NCBI RefSeq assembly: GCF_938017615.1
Contig: NZ_CALIJA010000058.1
Location: forward strand, 1 to 35,755
DNA from: an uncultured Campylobacter sp.
Lineage (GTDB): Bacteria; Campylobacterota; Campylobacteria; Campylobacterales; Campylobacteraceae
Length of the DNA: 35,755 nt
Direction of reading: 5' to 3'
Both the position numbers and the translations under genes were made by a program. The notes under the pieces were generated by a model. The model searched no databases. It saw only the letters and a program-made list of their open reading frames with translations, and was not told where the DNA came from. Shown here piece by piece: positions 7,840 to 15,381 of this stretch (position 1 is the first letter of the stretch; each line of letters begins with the position of its first letter).

Positions 7840-8770
7840 ATGAAATTTATCGCATATTACGACTCGCCGCTTGGCAAAATCACGCTCGCAGGCGATGGGG
7901 CGGGGCTTTGCGGACTGTGGTTCGAGGGCGAGAAATACTACGCGCACGCTCTTGCGGCGAGCAGCACGGACGGCAAATTCTGCGCGCGCGATATTGCGGC
8001 AAAAACAGATGCCGCTGCAGGAGAGGGTTGCTACGAGAAAAGCGGCGCGCTAGAGACGAAAAGCGGTGCGGATAAAAGGCGGAGTAGCACTGATCTGCTC
8101 GCAAAAGAGCAGCGCGCCGCGAGCGAAACACAGTGCGATTTTGCGACATTGAAAAAAAGTGATACTGCGACAAAAGCGGCGAACGGCGCGGACGGCAAAT
8201 TCTGCGCACACACACTTATAGCAAGTGAAAAATTCTTCACGCGCGGTTTTGCAGTTAAAGACACGGGCAAAAAACCTCGCGCCACCAATCTTTCGGTGCA
8301 AGGCGGGAGCGGAAAATTCTGCGCGAACGAGCAAAGCGCGGACTTCGAGGAGAAAAATCTGGCCGTTTTCGATCAAACTAGGCGCTGGCTCGATCTGTAT
8401 TTTAGCGGACGTGAGCCCAGTTTTACGCCCGCTCTAAATCCCGCGGGCTCGGCGTTTAGGCGCGTCGTGTGGGAGATTTTGCTTAAAATTCCATACGGCA
8501 AAACCACGACCTACGGGCAGATCGCGCGCGAAATCGCCTCGGCACGCGGGCTGGCGAAGATGTCCGCGCAAGCCGTGGGCGGCGCCGTAGGGCACAACGA
8601 AATCTCGATCATCATCCCCCTGCCACCGCGTCATAGGCACGCACGGCAGCCTCACGGGCTACGCAGGCGGCATCGACAGGAAAATAAAGCTGCTACAGCC
8701 AGGGGGCGTCGATATGCGAGGATTTTTTTACGCCCGCGAAGAGCACGGCGCCGTAAAGCGGCAAATTTAA
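7840..8770 (+). pseudogene. ogt: Methylated-DNA--protein-cysteine methyltransferase (Ogt type), frameshifted
   Basis: The N-terminus (YYDSPLGKITLAGDGAGLCGLWFEGEKYY) and C-terminal DNA-binding domain (VWEILLKIPYGKTTTYGQIA, then AVGGAVGHN) identify an O6-alkylguanine DNA alkyltransferase. The frame breaks after IIIP, in a run of five C at 8616-8620. Removing one C restores P-C-H-R (Cys codon 8621-8623), the catalytic cysteine, and a normal ending RKIKLLQ...MRGFF that stops at 8768-8770. In the frame as given, the protein loses the active cysteine and runs on to 8790 as Arg-rich nonsense. A second oddity is an insertion of about 120 residues between the two domains, with three GKFCA repeats. There is a GGAG site before ATG 7840. 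It could be a real pseudogene or a one-base sequence error. Confidence 0.82.
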
Positions 8771-8790
8771 AAGGCCGCAAAAGATTTTAA

Positions 8791-9016
8791 TACTCGCGCG
8801 CAAAAGTGCGATAAAATTTGAATACTTAAATTTAGACGCTGCACAGCGCATCGCTTGCAAATCGAAGGCGAGCGGCGATTTTAAACGATTACACTGCGCG
8901 CAGGACGGCGATCATTAAATTTAAAGCCGAAGCGGGCACACTTTGAAATTTTAAATTTTTCCGCCGCGTAAAAATTAAAATTTTATGCCGAGATGCCGAC
9001 CTTAGCGGCGTAAAAT
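8791..9016. other. Spacer between the convergent ogt and hchA remnants
   Basis: This is 226 bases with no convincing frame, RNA or clean terminator hairpin. It is AT-rich, with repeated TAAAATTT words. Confidence 0.5.
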
Positions 9017-9860
9017 TTACAGCGACTCCAAAAACGTCCTAGCCGCCAGTTTGCCGAGGTTATTGGCTGCTAGCGGACTATCGCCCGAGAGAAGGTTGCG
9101 GTCTTTGTGCACGGCGCCGTCGATACCTTCGTTTAGGATTTTCATCCCAAGTTTTGCTAGCCGCGAGCCCATATACCAGCGCAGATGGCCCGGCATGTAG
9201 CCAATACCCGGCGAGGTGCGGTCAATGGCGTCGGGCAGCAGCACGAGCTCGTAGCCTTCGAATAAAAACTTACCCTCGTCAAGCGCCGCGGCTAGCAGCC
9301 CGGCTGGGCCGTGGCAGATCGTGATGATGTATTTGCCCTGCTCATGAAACCATTTTAGCGCGGCCTTTGCGTCGCGACTCTCGTCAAGCCCGATCAGCGC
9401 GCCGTGACCGCCCGGGATGTAGAGCGCAAAATACTCGTCAAATCCCTTCTTTACGATATCAGCGAGCTTTTTAGGCTCTTTAAATTTAGTCGCGTAGCTC
9501 TCAAAAAAAGCCCTTGAGCCGCTCGTCCTTCGCAGGCATCGCCCAAAACTCGAATTTTACGGGATTTCCAGAGAGCGTCGCGATCTCGAAGTCCCAGCCC
9601 GCCTGCGCCAGATGATACATCGGCACGAGCGTCTCGACGGGGTGGTTGCCAGTGGAGAAAAAAGTCCCGTTGTCCATCAGCAAATACCGCTCGTCGGCCG
9701 CGATGATGAGGATTTTTTTATCGCCGTCGTATTTTTTCTCGTAATTAAAATCCGCCAGATCGCTCACGGGCGCCGTAAACTGTGACAGCGAAAACGGCGA
9801 CGGGAAAAACGCGCCGTGCTCGGCGATATCGGGAGTCGGGAGTTTTGATAGTTTAGACAT
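9017..9860 (-). pseudogene. hchA: Hsp31/HchA glyoxalase III-protein deglycase, frameshifted
   Basis: The first half (PDIAEHGAFFPSPFSLSQFT, ADERYLLMDNGTFFSTGNHPVET) and second half (IPGGHGALIGLDES, the nucleophile elbow ITICHGPAG, EIGYMPGHL-like GIGYMPGHLRWY, VHKDRNLLSGDSPLAANNLGKLAA) together cover a full HchA of about 280 residues. This DJ-1/PfpI-family enzyme detoxifies methylglyoxal and acts as a chaperone. The frame breaks in a run of seven T (bases 9503-9509 on the plus strand). One T fewer joins KGFF to ESYATKF without loss. The catalytic Glu (GNHPVET) and the Cys-His pair are both encoded, but in different frames. As read, only a 119-residue stub is made. It has AAAGG and a TATAAT promoter upstream. 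Confidence 0.85.
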
Positions 9861-9888
9861 ATTTAACCTTTCAAATGAAACTTTGCCG

Positions 9889-9894
9889 ATTATA
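9889..9894 (-). promoter_or_regulatory. -10 element (TATAAT) of hchA
   Basis: A perfect TATAAT on the minus strand lies 28 bases before the hchA ATG, with an AAAGG site between. There is no recognisable -35. The intact promoter in front of a broken frame suggests the lesion is recent or artefactual. Confidence 0.6.
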
Positions 9895-10397
9895 TAGGCT
9901 TTCGTTTAATCTGAAATAAATTTTAAAATTTCGCCGCTTTTTCTCCGCCTTCCGCAGAAGCCGCATCGATTTAAAATTTTAACGCGCCGAGGACGGACAG
10001 ATCAGTCGCTGCAAAATTTGCGATAGCTAAAATCTATAAGCGGTGCCGAAACGGGCGCGAAAGCCTGCAGCGAAAAAACTAATAAGCGGCGTCGCATCTG
10101 CTTCGTAAAACTGCGGCGGGGTTGATTGCCAAGGAGCCCGCTTAAATTAGCGTTTTAAACCGCCACGCAAAAAAGATAAAATTCTATCTTTTCGCGCATG
10201 ATGATTTGCGTCGCATCTACAAGCAAATAAAGCTCGCAGGCTCTTAGCGATCGGTAGCGCTGCCGCTACGCCGCTTAAACCTGCGCGGATCTAAAATTTT
10301 ATAAATTAAAATTCCATGTCGCGGACAATTCAAAATTTCGCGCTTCAAACGATCCGCAAATTCCGTGCTTCAGTCTGCGGCGATTAGGCCTTAGCAC
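9895..10397. other. 500-bp spacer, no gene seen
   Basis: No frame longer than a few tens of codons with protein-like composition was found. The only structure noticed is an inverted repeat at 10171-10192: AAAAGATA, a 6-base loop, then TATCTTTT. The block sits between two decayed genes and could itself be eroded coding sequence beyond recognition. Confidence 0.45.
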
Positions 10398-10399
10398 TC

Positions 10400-10691
10400 C
10401 TAGCGGTGCTTTTTCATACGGGCGCGCTCGCCTCTAAATTCCACGCCTTCGGCTTCTAGCAGTTCGCGCTGAGCCGCGCAAAGCTCGCCGCCAAAGCGCC
10501 CGCGTGATAAAGGGCGCGATGGCACGGGTAGTCGCCGTAGAGCTCTGCTTGCGAGAGCACGCGCCCCACGAGCCGCGAGCAAGCGGGCAGCCCTATCAGG
10601 CGCGCGATCTGTCCGTATGATGCCACCCTGCCCGCGGGGATCTCCTCCACAAGGGTAAAATTTCATAGATTAAATTTTGCGTTAAAACCAT
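10400..10691 (-). pseudogene. Alkyltransferase-like (MGMT DNA-binding domain) gene, two frameshifts
   Basis: Three frame segments together make a single-domain MGMT/ATL-type protein of about 97 residues. They are MVLTQNLIYEIL (from ATG 10691), VEEIPAGRVASYGQIARLIG...GDYPCHRALYHAG, and GGELCAAQRELLEAEGVEFRG...MKKHR. Joining them needs one added base near 10655 and one added base in the GGG run at about 10498-10500. The PCHR motif keeps the cysteine, unlike true ATL proteins, which carry Trp or Ala there. The family binds O6-alkylguanine or repairs it directly. In the sequence as given, no intact product can be made. It stands alone, divergent from the membrane-protein gene. Confidence 0.72.
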
Positions 10692-10697
10692 GGTACG

Positions 10698-10703
10698 ATT
10701 ATA
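10698..10703 (-). promoter_or_regulatory. -10 element of the alkyltransferase-like gene, leaderless layout
   Basis: TATAAT on the minus strand is only 6 bases from the candidate ATG at 10691. Transcription would therefore begin at or very near the start codon. No Shine-Dalgarno site lies between them, which fits a leaderless mRNA if this start is right. Confidence 0.5.
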
Positions 10704-10759
10704 CTCTTTGGCGTTTAAATTTAGACCTAATTTTAGCCACTTTGCGGCGCTAAATTCGA

Positions 10760-10765
10760 TATAAT
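10760..10765 (+). promoter_or_regulatory. -10 element (TATAAT) of the four-helix membrane protein
   Basis: A perfect TATAAT (GATATAATTTC context) lies 35 bases before the GTG start at 10801, followed by an AAGGAGC ribosome-binding site. Confidence 0.65.
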
Positions 10766-10800
10766 TTCTAAAATTTAGCGCTTTATAAAAGGAGCGAGCC

Positions 10801-11337
10801 GTGGATGAAAAATTTCAAGCACATATAAAAGAGCTGGACGAGAAATTTGCCGCTATCCCTGAAAATTTAAAGAAGCGATACGATATGCATAGATTTATTA
10901 GACGCGTGATTATAGGGTATTATTCGTCAGCGGCTACAACCATCTATTTCTCGCTAATGCTAATGTTTTTTCTTGATTTGCTTTTTTCGAATATCGGTAT
11001 AGAATCGTCGTCTAAAATTTTTAGAGATATTCGTGATGTCGCGATAATAGTTTTGCCTATATGTGCGACGATCTGTTTTTTGAAATACACTAAGACTAAG
11101 CGATACAGCAACCTTTTTATCAAGGATCAAGGAGATAGTTTGTTGGTCTTTACGATAGAAAATTTTGCCAGTATAGTTTTGCTTTTATATCCGACCTTGA
11201 TTTTTACCGGAATATTGGAAGGCGCCGCAGCTCATATATTTTTGTACGCCTTAATCGTAGCGCCGATTTGCGGAATAGTTTTTGGGGTATGCTATTTTTT
11301 CAATACGGGCTCATATACCCCGAAAGACGAAGCGTAA
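10801..11337 (+). CDS. Hypothetical four-helix membrane protein
   Basis: This is a 178-residue protein starting with GTG behind AAGGAGC. A charged cytoplasmic N-terminus (about 30 residues, MDEKFQAHIKELDEKF, probably helical) is followed by four hydrophobic segments at roughly residues 37-60, 75-98, 118-140 and 145-168. The short tail ends in Lys, Asp and Glu. I recognise no family. Its codon use is more AT-rich than neighbouring genes (many ATA, TTT, AAA and GAT codons), so acquisition by transfer is possible but not shown. It is transcribed alone from the TATAAT at 10760-10765. An imperfect stem (GCCGCG...CGCGGC, 11353-11380) follows it. Confidence 0.72.
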   Translation: MDEKFQAHIKELDEKFAAIPENLKKRYDMHRFIRRVIIGYYSSAATTIYFSLMLMFFLDLLFSNIGIESSSKIFRDIRDVAIIVLPICATICFLKYTKTKRYSNLFIKDQGDSLLVFTIENFASIVLLLYPTLIFTGILEGAAAHIFLYALIVAPICGIVFGVCYFFNTGSYTPKDEA

Positions 11338-11488
11338 ATTTTATTAAATTTAGCCGCGCTTTTAAATTTTACGACGCGGCACCTCGCCTAATTTCAAAAT
11401 TTAGTAGTTTTAAAATTTTACCTTGCCGAGGCCTTCGCGCAAGCGAAATTTAAACCGAATATTCAGCCCCTCTTTATATGCAAAGGAA

Positions 11489-11494
11489 TATAAT
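11489..11494 (+). promoter_or_regulatory. -10 element (TATAAT) of the peptidase E gene
   Basis: TATAAT lies 38 bases before the ATG at 11533. An AAAGGAGA ribosome-binding site (11521-11528) lies between them. Confidence 0.65.
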
Positions 11495-11532
11495 TTCAAA
11501 ACAGATATCAACTTTGATTTAAAGGAGAAAAG

Positions 11533-12366
11533 ATGCAAAATCAAAGACGAAACCTGCTAAAGGTAGCCGCTTTGGCGGCGGGCGCTGCGATGCTCAGTAC
11601 GAGCGAACTGGCTGCGAGCGAAAAGGCGTTTAAGCTCTCTAAGCGCGATCATAGCAAGCAAAGAGCGCTGCTGCTCTCAAGCTCGGGCTACAAAGACACG
11701 AAGTATCTATCGCACGCGGTGTCGTGGATCGGTAAATTTGCACAGGAGAACAACCTCGCGGGCAAAAAAATCGTTTTTATTCCTTACGCGAGCCTGCGCA
11801 GGAGCTACGACGAATACGAAAAGCGCGTCAAAGAGGCGCTTGCGAGCTTAAATTTAAACATCGTCGGCGTCCACCACGCTAAAAACGCCGCAAAGGAAGT
11901 CGCGAGCGCGGATTGCATATTCGTAGGCGGCGGCAACACCTTCAAGCTCGTGCACGATATGTATGAAAACGATCTCATCGCGTTAATCAGCAAAATGGTC
12001 GAGGACGGCACGCCGTATATCGGCTGGAGCGCGGGCTCGAACGTCGCGGGCGCTACGATGATGACGACGAACGATATGCCGATCATCGAGCCCGAGTCGT
12101 TTAATACCTTTAATATTTTCCCGTACCAGATCAATCCGCACTTCATCTCGGGCAAGCCTGCGGGGCACAACGGCGAGAGCAGAGAGGAGAGGCTGGAGGA
12201 ATTTTTGATCGCTAATCAAAAATCGACCGTTTATGCGATGCCGGAGGGTACGGCGTTTTGGCTTGAGGGCGAGAAGGCGACCGTGCTAGGGCCTGCTGCG
12301 GTGCTAAAGATGAATTATAAACAAAAGGTTAAGTTGATCGAGCCGGGCAGCTCGTTTAAGTATTGA
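11533..12366 (+). CDS. pepE: Peptidase E (S51 alpha-aspartyl dipeptidase) with a Tat-type signal
   Basis: This is a 277-residue protein. From about residue 42 it matches peptidase E, a serine peptidase of family S51 that cleaves Asp-X dipeptides: FVGGGNTFKLV, the nucleophile elbow GWSAGSNVAG, and NPHFI with the catalytic His. Cytosolic PepE of enteric bacteria has about 229 residues. The extra N-terminus here is QRRNLLKVAALAAGAAML, a twin-arginine signal with a basic pair, hydrophobic core and an Ala-rich cleavage region near ELAAS. The product is therefore probably folded in the cytoplasm and exported to the periplasm. It has its own promoter and a terminator at 12448-12479, and is monocistronic. 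Start is supported by AAAGGAGA. Confidence 0.85.
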   Translation: MQNQRRNLLKVAALAAGAAMLSTSELAASEKAFKLSKRDHSKQRALLLSSSGYKDTKYLSHAVSWIGKFAQENNLAGKKIVFIPYASLRRSYDEYEKRVKEALASLNLNIVGVHHAKNAAKEVASADCIFVGGGNTFKLVHDMYENDLIALISKMVEDGTPYIGWSAGSNVAGATMMTTNDMPIIEPESFNTFNIFPYQINPHFISGKPAGHNGESREERLEEFLIANQKSTVYAMPEGTAFWLEGEKATVLGPAAVLKMNYKQKVKLIEPGSSFKY

Positions 12367-12447
12367 TCGCACCCGCTTAAATTTAACCAATAGGTGCGCC
12401 AGGCGGCACCGCTCGGCCAAATGCGCAAATCGGTTAAATTTTTAATT

Positions 12448-12479
12448 GCGGCGCTCGGCTAAATTCGGGCGCCGCTTTT
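12448..12479 (+). terminator. Rho-independent terminator of pepE
   Basis: GCGGCGC and GCGCCGC form a perfect 7-bp GC-rich stem with a 14-base loop, followed at once by TTTTA. A shorter GGTGC...GCACC hairpin lies about 40 bases upstream. Confidence 0.7.
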
Positions 12480-12599
12480 AAAATTTACGCAGCAAAGCGC
12501 GCTTTGCTTATGCGGACGCGCTATCAAAAGATAAGCATCGATTTAAAGCGGCGCACGATCGCCGAAGCCATAAAAAGTAAAATTTAAAACGCAGATAAA

Positions 12600-12885
12600 A
12601 TGCCCCGCGTCCACCTTCTTATGCCGCTCGGCGATTTTATTCCGTATATCGCGGACATCCTTGCCGACTGCGGCGGGACGGTATATTTGCAAAAAAAGAA
12701 GCGCCTATGGCGCCGCCAAAGCAGGTTCGAATGACCTCCGAAACTTAACCGACCTGAGGCAAAGCTTAAAATTTTTTATCTCGCTGGAATCGCCGCAAGA
12801 GCCCGAATTGCCTGCAAAGGTATTTTACGACGATATGTATCGAAGCATCATAGAAGGCACGGGCGGGCGGGCGAGCGCCGTATAA
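12600..12885 (+). pseudogene. Small unknown gene broken in an A7 run
   Basis: Two frames join into one protein of about 94 residues. The first (from ATG 12600) reads MPRVHLLMPLGDFIPYIADI...TVYLQK. The second reads RSAYGAAKAGSNDLRNLTDLRQ...KVFYDDMYRSIIEGTGGRASAV and stops at 12883-12885. They meet in seven A residues at 12691-12697, and one A fewer restores a single frame. Both halves have protein-like composition, whereas each alone is short. There is no clear ribosome-binding site before 12600, so the true start may be elsewhere. I do not recognise the family. It lies 140 bases before the DUF4272 gene on the same strand. Confidence 0.4.
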
Positions 12886-13025
12886 ATTAGCAAGACGAGG
12901 CGCGGAATTTCCGTCCGATTTGCAAAGCTTGGGTTTGAGCTTAAATTTAAAAATCCGCCCCGTCGCCGTAAGCTGAAATTTTGCGCGATTGTTTTAAAAT
13001 ACGTTTAAAATTTTAAGGAGAGCTC

Positions 13026-13772
13026 ATGGCGTTTTCAGATTTTTTCAAAAAAGGCGGCGGCAAAAATAGCGCAAACGCCGCAAAGATCGGCAAGACCGCG
13101 CAGGAGCGCAAGGATATAAGCATCGAAATTTTAAAATCGCAGGGTGTGCCGTTTACCCTCCATCTGCCACTGCGATACGAGACGAGCGAGATCACTCCGC
13201 GCGAAAAGGACGAGGTCATCGCTCGCGCGATCTGTTCTTACGCCGCGATAATGTGCGCCTGCTCGATCAGAGACGAGGGTAAGCTCGCGGATGAGGATAA
13301 ACAGGGCGCGCAGGGCTTTCTAGATAACCGCTACGGCTGCATAGACAAGCTCACGCGCATGGAGCGCCGCGTCGTGCAGGGCGAGGCGAGCCGCGACGAG
13401 GCCGTGAATATGGGCTGGAAATACGAGTCGCTGTGGGCTCTGATGTGGGCCATGGGGCTCGTGGATGAGCTTAGCTTTCCAAAGGGTATCTGCGACTGCG
13501 CCTTTGTGATGGACACCTTTAGCGGCGGCGATTTTTCTGCGCGCGTGAAGCTACGCGGCACGGATGAAATTTTGCAAGCGCTCGATCTCATCTATCGCTA
13601 CCACTGGGCGTGCGTCAATGCCCGCGTGCACGGCTCAGACTGCGCAGGGCTCGACGAAGAGGTCGTGATGGAGAGGCGCGGCGGGTTAGAGTGGCTGTGC
13701 TGCAAGGGGGCGGAGAACGATAATCTGACGGACGAATATAATGCGTGGGATTATCCGGACTTGAACACTTAG
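13026..13772 (+). CDS. DUF4272 family protein
   Basis: This is a 248-residue soluble protein behind AAGGAGAGCTC. After a Lys/Gly/Asn-rich N-terminus, the rest follows the DUF4272 pattern: ERKDISIEILKSQGVPFTLHLP, the repeated RRVVQGEASRDEAVNMGWKYESLWALMWAMGLVDEL, then DEILQALDLIYRYHWACVNARVHG and a Trp-rich ending WDYPDLNT. The family is widespread and has no known biochemical role. It is often found singly, sometimes beside polymorphic-toxin or defence genes, but nothing of that kind is seen here. No signal or membrane helix. The following 500 bases hold no clear partner. Confidence 0.82.
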   Translation: MAFSDFFKKGGGKNSANAAKIGKTAQERKDISIEILKSQGVPFTLHLPLRYETSEITPREKDEVIARAICSYAAIMCACSIRDEGKLADEDKQGAQGFLDNRYGCIDKLTRMERRVVQGEASRDEAVNMGWKYESLWALMWAMGLVDELSFPKGICDCAFVMDTFSGGDFSARVKLRGTDEILQALDLIYRYHWACVNARVHGSDCAGLDEEVVMERRGGLEWLCCKGAENDNLTDEYNAWDYPDLNT

Positions 13773-14268
13773 CGACCCCTCTTTTTCCTTTATACGTCGT
13801 TGGAAACTTCGCCGAATTTCAGTCACGTATTATAATATACGCTCCTTCATTCGGCTCATTTCCGCCTCGTCTAAAGAAAAAATACTTCGCCTTATCTTGA
13901 CTTAAAATTTCTGCACAACATTTAAATCCATCTCGCGATACTGCCGCCTGTATTTTTGCGTTCAAATTTAACCCCGTTCGCGCGCTGTTTTTCTAAATCC
14001 AAAATATTTGCCGACGGATAAAAAAGCATACCGAATATGAGATAAATTTATAAATTGATTGGGGATTGCAATTTAAAATTCTATTGCGAACTGCACAAGA
14101 AATATCGCAAACGCGATCCGCCAAAATTTCAGACATGACCTGCTAAATTTCAGGGCGCCGTGGAATTTTAGAATTTAAAGTTGCGGGCGAGCAAGGCGCC
14201 CGTCCGCGTATTTTAAGCCCGCTAAATTTAAGCGAGCAGATGTCTGCACCGCAAACCTAAAAATTGCA
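13773..14268. other. Spacer with one marginal small ORF
   Basis: This is 496 bases between the DUF4272 gene and tpx. The only coding-like stretch is the 48-codon minus-strand frame listed separately at 13819-13965. The rest is AT-rich, with TAAAATTT words and no terminator that satisfied me. Confidence 0.45.
13819..13965 (-). CDS. Possible 48-residue protein of unknown function
   Basis: A minus-strand frame starting with TTG reads MNAKIQAAVSRDGFKCCAEI, then LSQDKAKYFFFRRGGNEPNE and GAYIIIRD before a TGA. The composition and codon use look protein-like (charged and aromatic alternation, a strand-like end). A GGGG six bases before the TTG may act as a weak ribosome-binding site. An adjacent frame just upstream (MLFYPSANILDLEKQRANGV) is also protein-like and may be the real 5' part after a frameshift. 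It could be a remnant or chance. No family recognised. Confidence 0.28.
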   Translation of the reverse strand: MNAKIQAAVSRDGFKCCAEILSQDKAKYFFFRRGGNEPNEGAYIIIRD

Positions 14269-14799
14269 TCAGCCCTGCGTCGCAGCGCTTCCGCTCGCAA
14301 ACGCCGCTGCATTGAGCGCCGCGTCGTAATCGGGCTCATCTACGATGTCGTCCGTGATCTGCTTGTAGGCGATCTTGCCCGCGGTGTCCACGACGAAAAC
14401 CGCGCGGCACGTTAGCCCCGCAAGCGCGCCGTCTGCGATCAGTACGCCGTATGCGCGCACAAACTCCTTATCGCGAAAATCGCTTAGGGCGCGTAAATTT
14501 TTGATCCCCTCGGTCGAGCAAAATCTGCCCGCGGCAAACGGTAGATCCATCGAGACCACGAAAACCTCGGTATTTTTTATACTCGCGGCGCGCTCGTTAA
14601 ATTTGCGCGTCTCGGTCGCGCACACGTCCGTATCCAGGGACGGCACGGCGATGATGACCTGCGCCTTGCCCGTGCCGCCGCCGACTTTGACCTCGCTAAG
14701 ATCGGCCGCGACCAGGCTAACCTCTGGCGCCTTATCTCCAAGCTTAAGCTCGCCGCCCGAAAGGCCGACGCTTACGCCTTATAATTTGGTTTGTTGCAT
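14269..14799 (-). pseudogene. tpx: Thiol peroxidase Tpx with in-frame TAA at codon 7
   Basis: From ATG 14799 (with AAAGGA 6 bases upstream) the frame reads MQQTKL, then TAA (14779-14781), then continues without shift. The rest is GVSVGLSGGELKLGDKAPEV, the peroxidatic-Cys motif SLDTDVCATETRKFN, MDLPFAAGRFCSTEG with the resolving Cys, RAVFVVD and DEPDYDAAL, giving a normal 176-codon atypical 2-Cys peroxiredoxin. In the family the blocked position is usually Lys or Gln (for example AAA), so one base substitution explains the stop. The only alternative start in frame after it is GTG 14646, which loses about 50 residues but keeps both cysteines. Tpx reduces lipid peroxides and H2O2 with thioredoxin. 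Either a real nonsense mutation or a base-call error. Confidence 0.8.
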
Positions 14800-15377
14800 G
14801 ATTTTCCTTTGTTTTGAAATATTTAAAACGGACGCATCATAGCCTGCGAAAGCAAACGCCTGCCAAATCCGAAAACAGGCGGGCTAGAGCGCCGGCTCGA
14901 CCGATATGATCGGCGCGTAGATCGCTCTGCGAAGATCAAATTTTACGGTGCAAAGCGGCGGCAAAATTTAAATCCCGCCTGCGGAAAATACCGCGACATG
15001 TATAAAGCACTGATGATCGCAATCCGATATAAGTCTATGATAGCGCTCCGCCTTGAGGCTGCGCCGAAAGTAAAATTTTACCCTACTTGCGATCCAGCTT
15101 GCGGCGATCTTGTCCGTGAATGAAAATCAAAGCGCGATAGCAACATGCTCGCTTTATCTGTGAGAGAATAAATCTCTAGTAAAACGATAGGCGCGACGTC
15201 CTGGATATACTTTAAGCTACCTTTAAATTTTTAAATTTAATTGAAATTCTTTTGATCTAAATTTACGATCGGCGGAAGTTAAAATTTATGAATTGAAATT
15301 TTATTCGGAGTCGGAGTATGAATTTAAATTTACGCTAGTAAAGCGGGTTAAATTTGAAGTGCTGTTTTAAAATTTAA
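14800..15377. other. Long spacer upstream of tpx, mostly featureless
   Basis: This is about 580 bases of mixed composition. The tpx ribosome-binding site is at its left edge. A short RelE-like remnant is listed at 15078-15224. The rest is AT-rich with many AAATTTAA words, and no RNA gene or intact frame was seen. Confidence 0.45.
15078..15224 (-). pseudogene. Possible remnant of a RelE/ParE-type toxin C-terminus
   Basis: A minus-strand open stretch of about 48 codons contains GSLKYIQDVAPIVLLEIYSL followed by TDKASM. This resembles the last strands of RelE/HigB-family toxins, whose C-termini commonly read '..iYY..dgkIvLLeiY.KsDKe'. No start codon, N-terminal half or antitoxin gene is present, and after TDKAS the similarity stops. 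The call is from pattern memory only and could be chance. Confidence 0.22.
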
Positions 15378-15381
15378 AGAA

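Noticed and set aside
7871..8655. Long open frames on both strands within the ogt insertion
   Set aside because: They lack ribosome-binding sites and their codon use mirrors the sense gene. They arise from high GC in the third position.
12661..12885. 74-codon plus frame taken as a complete gene
   Set aside because: Its first half is out of frame with the more protein-like upstream frame. The two join at A7, so I treat it as part of a broken gene.
13840..13860. TATTATAATA palindrome as a regulator site
   Set aside because: It lies inside the marginal small frame and no gene starts nearby. AT-rich palindromes of this size are expected by chance here.
14375..14842. 155-codon plus-strand frame across tpx
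   Set aside because: It is the antisense shadow of tpx. The minus strand carries the clear thiol-peroxidase sequence.
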